Positions 57,501 to 64,000 of a stretch of DNA of 64,000 nt are shown here, one piece after another. The stretch covers positions 1,554,438-1,618,437 of the forward strand of contig NW_001865039.1 of NCBI RefSeq assembly GCF_000002865.3, read 5' to 3'. The stretch is from Monosiga brevicollis MX1. Lineage: Eukaryota > Opisthokonta > Choanoflagellata > Craspedida > Salpingoecidae. How positions within the stretch are numbered: position 1 is the stretch's first letter; the number at the start of each line of letters is the position of its first letter. The notes under the pieces were generated by a model. It was given only the letters and a program-made list of their open reading frames with translations. It ran no database searches and was not told where the DNA came from. The position numbers were made by a program, and so were the translations under genes.

Positions 57501-60500
57501 GCTTGCAACCATTTCCGCTTTGGATTCGCGCTGAGCACGCTCCTGAAGATCTGGCAGGTATTGCGCTATTAAATCCTCGGTGCGCGACGCCTCTTTTTGG
57601 TGGCGAGCCCAGGCAAAAAGGTCGTGATCCTGTGGCGTGTGCAGGCGTGCCGCTCCAACCAAGGCCCATTTGAGCTCAGATGCCCCACGGCATAGCTCGA
57701 ACCAGCAGTCTTGCGCGGCAGATGCATCGCCGTGCTCACACAATGCAGCCAGTGCTGCGGCTGGATCACTGGAAAACATGTGGGTTGCAAAGGCTAACCA
57801 GTCCTCCGCAGACGCCGCACGCATGGCATCACAAAGTCCTTTCGGTGTGGACCGGTCCAACGTCGCCACTGGACGCCCTTTGGGGCCGAGCAAGGTGGCG
57901 TCCACGCGGTGCTGCAGGCGCACAAGTTCCCGTACTTGAGCAGCCGGGGCCAGCAGCAGCGCGCGAGCCAGAATTGGCACGGCCTCGCGTGGCGCTTCCG
58001 CCACCAAGCCGTGGGCCAGGTCCGTCAAAAACTGTGCCCAAAGACATTTAGGTCAATCGGCAAAAGGTGAGTTGAAATGTTGCATCACGTGACAAGTAGA
58101 AATGGAACGGTCAAACCCGACTTACCTCCCAATCTTCGCAGCTGGCAGGCAAGAGAGTGACGGCCGTCATCACATCTCCTGAAGTCAAGGCCTTGCGCGC
58201 CAATGCCACATGCAACTCGTCTGTGACCCAGGCATAGCAGTGGCGAAACGCAGGTCAATAAGTGAAGGCTAAGGACAGCGCACAGGCAACCAGCATCTGC
58301 ACAAGAGAGGAGAGGGTTGAAGGCCACACATACCGTGGCGGTCCAGGCCGATCAACTGCGCCACTTTAAGAGCATGTTGTGGTGTGCGTGGTGACAAATG
58401 CCCTTGCTCGATGGCCTCCAACAGGAAGTGCATGCGATCGGTTGCCGCCAAGACATCGTGGGGGAAGGCTTGAAAACCATACTGGCGAAGCAGACGGAAT
58501 CCCTGCACAAGACCTCGAAAAGCCTGAATAGCTGGCTCCGATGCGGGGGCCAGAGCCAGCAAGGCTTCTGCTCGCTTAACGTCAGGTTGGTCAAAATCAG
58601 AGGCCGAGCTGACGAGCTCACTCACAGCATTCAGAATGGCTTGTGCACCTTGTTCACGCGTCATTCGCGTTTGCTCTTTGACCTGGACAGCCTCCGCCTC
58701 CGCCTCTGCCTCATCATTGGCTGGTGCAGAGTCACGATGGGCACGATGCACGCCCTGACGCGCTGCTGCCCCCAAACGCTGCGCAGTTCGCCATGAGCGC
58801 TCGAAGAGCGAGCGTGCTGTTGTCCCGGCTTCATGGCTCGAGCTGCCCTCACCAATCACAGAGGGGGCAGAGGAATTGGTGGCAAAGGGCAACAAAAGCT
58901 GACCCAACTGCGCACCATCGGCGCTGCCATCCATCAGCGCCAATTCTACCACCCGTGCATCCAAGTGGCTCGCAGGCACGGAGGCAAACACAATTTGACG
59001 CAAAACCTCCAAGCGTTCATAGCGCGCGGTCCAGGAGAGAGCGGAGCCCATGGAAAGTCGAAGTAGACGGGTGAGGTGCATTTCCTGCTGCGATGCTGGG
59101 CTTTGCTGCCAACCACGCACGGTGTTGGCGCTGACGCACTGGCCAAGCTCTGCCAACATGGCAGCGCATTCGGCCACATGCTGCCAGTGTGCACGTGCTT
59201 CGTCCTCTTCAAATGCAACTACGGCCAACTCTTCCCACTTGTTCTCTGCACACATTCAACAGCCCGGAGGTGCCGTGAGAAGGCAGGCAGAGGGTAAAAC
59301 CAGTCAAAACAAAGATTGATCAGAGCCAAAAAAAAGCGGCAGCGGCGGCGATCCTAATTTACCGGGCACGATATCATGAAGTATGACTTGCTGGTAGAGC
59401 CGCGTGCGGCACTTGGTGTCTGGAAAAAGACGGCGAACCAACTTGGCATCGGCGAGCGCCTGGCACAAGGGAATGCGCTGTGTGTGTGTCTCGATAGCAG
59501 CAGCCATTGCGTGCTGTTTGGACAGGGCTGCCTTGCCGCCATGCAGGGAGGATTCAAACCAAGGCAGTAAGCGTTGCTGGAGTTCAAGACCACAGCGTTC
59601 GGAATTTTCAATGATGGCCGGCGTAGGAAGCAGCGCCGTGACTACGGTGCCGGCGCTGGCCCCGGAAAATTCCTGGGCATTGCGGATCACTGCCCCAGGC
59701 TTGTCATCGGCCACCAATGCGGCAACAAGCTGCAGAGCTGTGAGGTCGGCTTCCAGTCCAGTGAAGCCTCGGCCGACAGCCATTGCAGCCCAAGTGAAGG
59801 CCAACTGCACAAGGCACGCGTCATCAAGAGCGTGTACTCGTGCCCGAAAGAAAGATTCAATCTCGGTCAGGGGCGGGAGGTGTGTAGCCTGAAAGTCGTC
59901 AACACATCCGGCTAAGAGGTCGTGTTGTGACAAGGCAGCACGCGTGGAGGGTACAAGCGGCGGGGCGTCCTCGGTCTCAGCCCATGGCTTGTATTTGACA
60001 AACTCAATAGAATTTTGTCCATCACGGGAAATGCGTGGCATGAGGCGCTCGGCATGTTTTGGATTCATAACCAGAGGGAGTTGCTTCAGCACTAGCGGCA
60101 GATGCTCGGCCAGGCAGGCTTGATGGCGCACAAACAGGATGTGCAAGACGTCAACCTGCCCCCGGGCTGCTGCCTGGGCGGCCAGCTGGGCTAGAGGTGT
60201 GGCCAGCCAGGCGATGAAGCGGGCGTAATCAAAGTCGTCATTGAGAGCCTCAAGGACAAGTTGATGCGTGCGCAGGCGAGCGGAGAGCAACGTAAATTGT
60301 GCGCTCCAGTCATGACTCGAGGGGACCGCCTCCTGACGCCGAGACAGTTGGAGGCCATGTGCGTAGAGCTCGAGGCCATCTGCAATGCTTTGAAACTCGG
60401 CGCGTTGTAGGAAGCGGCAAACCCAGAGCTTGTCCGTGATGTGCGTCACCATGTCCTGAATTTGGTAGCCACGGACATCATGCAAGTTCAGCTGCAGCTT

Positions 60501-62422
60501 GTAAATGTCGTCAGTCGGCAGATCGTGCATGCGTGCGAGTTGCAGAGCTTCTGAGAACTGGTTCTGAGCAATCTTGCGCCGAAGAAGCTCCGCAAGGGTC
60601 ACGCGACTGATGACCTGTGCGTGCAGCTGAGCCGTGAAGCTATAATCAAAGCTGCGATCAACAATCCAATTGGGAAGACGCCAAAGGCTCTGCTCTGGAT
60701 CCAGGGCGGCAGCCTGCTGCTGGTGTGTGGCGTTGTTCACGAGTACTGGGTCTCGCACGGCAAAAGTGCACAAGTGATCAGACTGCTTCCCTGTGGGCAG
60801 CACAAAGAATCCATCATCCAGGTCCAGGGCTTCGTAGAGCGTTGCATTTGATGTCAACAGGGCAGGCAGCGAGAAAAGTTTACAGCCACCCGATGCAAAC
60901 GTGACGGCGAGGAGATCGCCAAAAGCGGGGCACAGTTGAAGAGGACCAGCCCAGCTGTGGTCACGTTCGAGGGGCTCCACATGGGGTAGGTGGCAGGTGG
61001 CTCGGTTGCGCAAGAGATCAACGTGCTGAGCCGAGCCGGAGCCCTTGAGGATCAGCAGTGTGCCATCCTGCAGAAGAAGAAGTTCAGCCTGCTCTGTGCG
61101 GCAGTAGGAGAGAATGAGCTGCGGTGTCAGCTGACGGCGAAGAACATTTGAGGGCATGACGGCTTCCGGGTCGCGGAGCTCGAGCTCGGCTCGCCCAGCT
61201 TGTTGCACGAGGCGGCCTCGGCGCACCACGAGAGTCCCATCATGGGAAAAGCCATAAAGGGTCAGGGTGGGACCATTCATGGTCAGGCGCCCAACCGTAC
61301 TCAACCCAAGGTGGTGCAGATTGATTGTGTGAAGAAGCTCGGTGCGTAAGGCAACGGCGCCCGGGGTAAGGGCGTGCACGGCAAGAATACCGTTGTAGCG
61401 CAGGGAGCAAAGTAGGTATCGGGCGTGAGCACCGCGCTGGACGGTGAGACCGTGGACATCCACCAGGCAACCATCGTGGTGTGTGGGTAAAGGTTGGTCG
61501 GAGCGGCTCGTTTCAGCCACGCTTCGCTCATCAATGACCATTGGGGCCAGCTGCGCCAAGCGGGTGCCCGTCTCTAAATCGAAAGCCTCTATCAAGCCTG
61601 TGCTGGTCCATCGCAAGGCAATTTGCTCATCGTCGGTGCTGGCCAGTCCACCCCAATTGTGATGGTTGTCCAGAGTACATGGCTGCAAGGTGGAGCGGGA
61701 AAGCAACACGCCTTCGCGCATCGTGAATAGCCGGCATTGTGCGGCGGTCGAAGCGAGGAGGAGCACATCGGTCTGGGCATGGGGGCCAGCCTGGCCCACG
61801 GTGTGCACGTGAAAAGGAAGGGCGTGCCGATCCTTGAACTGCACGGCAGCGTATGGCAAGCGGCATTGCTTGAACAGAGCGCTACCGAGGGAACGGCGAA
61901 GGGATCGTCAGCGGGTGAGCCAGGCATATGTGTCGATCCTCAGCACTGGCAGGCGTGGCATCCCCCTTACCTCCACCATCGATCGAAATACTGCTGGGCC
62001 TGCAAGCAGCGATCTGCATGACGATGGAAATGAAGAGTGTCACGTCGTTGGTGAGCCCTTCGAGAGAGACGACAGGGCAAAGGCAAGCCACAACAGCTAG
62101 CCCGGTGCTAGTGGGCCAAAGGAGGAGCACGCGAACGAGCACGCACCTTCAATGGCTGCGAGCCCAGTCCCATCCAGACTGGCTAGGGCCTAGAAACCGT
62201 GAGTTCACAGATGAGATACCGCGCCCTCGCCATCAAGGGGAGCGGGTGCATTTGAGCTGGACCAGATGATGAGCGTGAGAGGAGCATGCTGGAACACACG
62301 CGCCACCGTACCGGGCGGAAGGTCGCGGTGAGAAGAGCATCGTTCCACTGAAGCACCGTCTCATGCAACAGCATAGTCTCGCCGTCGCCCTGACCCGCAG
62401 TGACGGCGGTGGGCACCGCCAT
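54543..62422 (-). CDS. NBAS: NBAS homologue, NRZ/Dsl1 tethering complex subunit with Sec39 domain
   Basis: NBAS is part of the NRZ complex that tethers COPI vesicles at the endoplasmic reticulum and, in animals, supports nonsense-mediated decay. The proposed start at 62422 gives MAVPTAVTAGQGDGETMLLH. Exons then join by phase to QQYFDRWW/SALFKQCRLPYA and a large exon (about 61900-59360) encoding an N-terminal beta-propeller (LLLASTAAQCRLFTMREG, YGFSHDGTLVVRRGRL) and the start of the helical Sec39 domain: RRKIAQNQFSEALQLARMHD and ITDKLWVCRFLQ, matching human IESEEYEEALSLAHTYGLD and KRSWVLHECL. Later exons cover 59255-58330, including GFRLLRQYGFQAFPHDVLAA (human GCLEEFGVKILPLQV), 58028-57400, about 57100-55790 in small exons, and 55730-54543 ending HDPVFVDER. 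The N-terminal exon joins are provisional. Confidence 0.85.
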
Positions 62423-62472
62423 TCCGTCGTTTCGTTCTTCTGCTGCGACTGCCATACATACACACCAAATTA

Positions 62473-62787
62473 TGAGAGAGAGAGACAGAGAGAGAGACAG
62501 AGAGAGAGACAGAGAGGTGCGAGCAGTCTTTTTGCTTACGTGTAGTATGTGTGTAACTGGAAATAAGCAGAGAACAAAAGAAAAGAGGCAAAAGATATCT
62601 CTGTCTCTGTCTCTGTCTCTGTCTCTGTCTCTGTCTCTGTCTCTGTCTCTGTCTCTGTCTCTGTCTCTGTCTCTGTCTCTGTCTCTGTCTCTGTCTCTGT
62701 CTCTGTCTCTGTCTCTGTCTCTGTCTCTCTGTCTCTCTCTCTGTCTCTGTCTCTGTCTCTGTCTCTGTCTCTCTGTCTCTCTGTCTC

Positions 62788-62840
<53 letters not shown>

Positions 62841-62850
62841 CTCTATTTGT
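62473..62850. repeat. (GAGAGACA)n and long (CTGTCT)n arrays
   Basis: A short GAGAGACA-type block at about 62473-62515 is followed by an almost perfect CTGTCT hexamer array at about 62599-62745, grading into CTCTGT and CTCTCT and a CACACA patch at 62822-62834. All lie upstream of NBAS on its own strand's 5' side. Confidence 0.92.
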
Positions 62851-62859
62851 GCAGACGCA

Positions 62860-63180
62860 TCATTTGGGCGGTTCTGGTTCTCGGAGGTCAGTTGAGCTGG
62901 GGTTGGCGATCTGAGCAAGTGTTGTAGGCATTGCGGAGCCAGGCCAGGCGGCGCTTGCGGAAGGCGGGTTTGTGATTGAGACGACCGGCTTGTTGGCGTG
63001 TCTGCCATGGTGCGCAGGGGACCGCCGGTCTTCGTGTGGCCCAAACCTCATCATATAATTGTTGATGGCCGCGTGCTTCGCCCGCAGGCGTTTGGTCGGC
63101 TTTCTGCTGGACAATGCTGACCAGCAAGTCGGACGCGAGCGGCCGATTTGCCGTCTCGTTCGAGTGGCTATAGATGGCAG
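62860..63180 (-). CDS. Possible small exon or gene, low support
   Basis: Two overlapping minus-strand frames are open here. One reads SNETANRPLASDLLVSIVQQ then KADQTPAGEARGHQQLYDEV, which looks more protein-like than chance sequence, but no start or splice partner is clear and the family is not recognised. It could equally be 5' leader of NBAS. Confidence 0.2.
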   Translation of the reverse strand: MPSIATRTRRQIGRSRPTCWSALSSRKPTKRLRAKHAAINNYMMRFGPHEDRRSPAHHGRHANKPVVSITNPPSASAAWPGSAMPTTLAQIANPSSTDLREPEPPK

Positions 63181-63257
63181 TCTACGCCCGTGCGCACTGA
63201 AACCCTTTGAATAGTTGAAGGTCAACATACGCTTGCCGCACCACCACCACCACCACC

Positions 63258-64000
63258 ATGAGCCAGCCTCTTGAAGCAAACGTTTTTGCAGCCGATATCG
63301 GCTGTCAGACGACGGGTGCGTTCCTGCCCGTGCCTACACCCCCCGTGCAGGCAACTGCACTCCACCCAAAGCATTGGCTTTTTTTTTTTTATGCCTGGCG
63401 CTATCGCAGCACAGCCAGCCTTTCTGACACGGTTAAACTTACCTGATGCGTTGCCTGCACGGCCTTCACGTGTGTTCCGAAAAAAAAAAAAAAAAAAAAT
63501 AGGGCAAGTGGGGGCAAACTTCCAACATTTGTGGGAGGACGCTCAGGCTCACGCAGCCCAGGGCAACTGGCGTGAGGCCGTCCAGCTGCTTGAGCAGGCC
63601 GCGGAGGCTGCTTCGGAGCATGGGAACACCGAAGCGGAATTCAAGGCCTGCCAAGCCATTGCCAACTTTCTCAAGAAGCAAGGCCGCTTGCATCAAGTGC
63701 TTACCGTCGCTCAACGCCAGCTCGAACTGGCAGAGCAAAGCAAGCAACCAACCCTCATTGCCCGCTTACACAATACGATTGGAGGCATTTACTACGATCT
63801 GGCGACCGGTCGCGATCGCAGCGAGAGCCCCATTCTTCAATCTGCCAAACTGCACGATTCAACCTCCGACCCACCCGCAACAACAACCACACCGACCCCC
63901 ACCCCGGAGGAGTCGGCCTCGGCTGTTGTCAGACACCTCGGTAGTGCCGTGGAGCACTTTGAGCATGCTTTGGCTCTGGGGCGCGCCCTTCATGACCGGT
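63258..64000 (+). CDS. TPR-repeat protein, 3' end outside window
   Basis: The start is CACCATGAGC at 63258 (MSQPLEANVFAADIGCQTT). The first exon ends near 63315 before GTGCGT, and the second begins after the A-rich tract near 63500 (GQVGANFQHLWEDAQAHAAQ). From there to the window end the frame is open: NWREAVQLLEQAAEAASEHG, TEAEFKACQAIANFLKKQGR, LIARLHNTIGGIYYDLA and HFEHALALGRALHD. These are helix pairs spaced like tetratricopeptide repeats (Gly/Ala at position 8, Ala at 20). TPR proteins are protein-binding adaptors; no specific family can be named from this part. Confidence 0.7.

Noticed and set aside
62400-62927. Open frames of Leu/Ser or Glu/Thr/Arg repeats near NBAS
   Set aside because: They are translations of the CTGTCT and GAGAGACA arrays.
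1-64000. Possible bacterial origin or mobile island
   Set aside because: GT-AG introns in nearly every gene, polypyrimidine acceptors and eukaryote-only proteins (NUP214, NBAS, RPS13) show ordinary eukaryotic nuclear DNA; no transposase, integrase, reverse transcriptase or terminal repeats were seen.

Overview
This is eukaryotic nuclear DNA from a compact, intron-rich, fairly GC-rich protist genome. Genes lie on both strands, about one per 3 to 4 kb. Most are split by short GT-AG introns (roughly 70 to 200 bp), and intergenic gaps are small and rich in CT/GA and TG/CA microsatellites. The gene content is animal-like: a focal adhesion kinase homologue with FERM, kinase and FAT-like parts, ARMC1, a mitochondrial fission regulator (MTFR) homologue, animal-type NUP214, NBAS and steroid 5-alpha-reductase. 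From this I infer a unicellular holozoan, most likely a choanoflagellate of the Monosiga type; I could not test that assignment. A 50-base run of N marks one assembly gap. I saw no transposon, provirus, CRISPR array, rRNA or convincing tRNA.

Layout. 1-1798 (+): 3' part of the tRNA methyltransferase TRDMT1/Dnmt2. 2998-10303 (+): FAK-like FERM/pseudokinase/FAT gene. 10608-11681 (-): wax-synthase-like MBOAT protein. 11750-11890: TG repeat, N gap, CA repeat. 12268-13065 (-): PNPO. 13935-17600 (+): tRNA pseudouridine synthase PUS7/TruD. 17967-19894 (+): GT71 mannosyltransferase-like Golgi enzyme. 20538-28917 (+): NUP214 with two large FG-repeat blocks. 29360-31084 (-): unrecognised protein. 32061-33728 (+): RPS13. 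34377-35606 (-): ARMC1. 36023-37767 (+): MTFR homologue. 38583-42759 (-): single-pass membrane protein with superhelical repeats outside and proline-rich plus WW sequence inside. 43900-45980 (-): LCAT/PLA2G15-like lipase. 46417-47928 (-): steroid 5-alpha-reductase. 48677-49276 (+): intronless 2H-phosphoesterase-like protein. 49633-52394 (-): EF-hand cation/calcium exchanger. 53360-53874 (+): 94-residue membrane protein. 54543-62422 (-): NBAS. 63258-end (+): TPR protein cut by the window edge.

Most of these are unrelated housekeeping genes, but two points stand out. The FAK homologue has lost the catalytic residues of its kinase domain and the tyrosines FAK uses for signalling, so it looks like a scaffold. 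ARMC1 and the MTFR homologue, both mitochondrial dynamics genes, lie head-to-head 416 bp apart, an arrangement I recall for human ARMC1 and MTFR1, which suggests very old conserved linkage. A third candidate for something undescribed is the receptor-like protein at 38583-42759, with stereocilin/mesothelin-like repeats outside the cell and PxxP motifs and a WW domain inside it.
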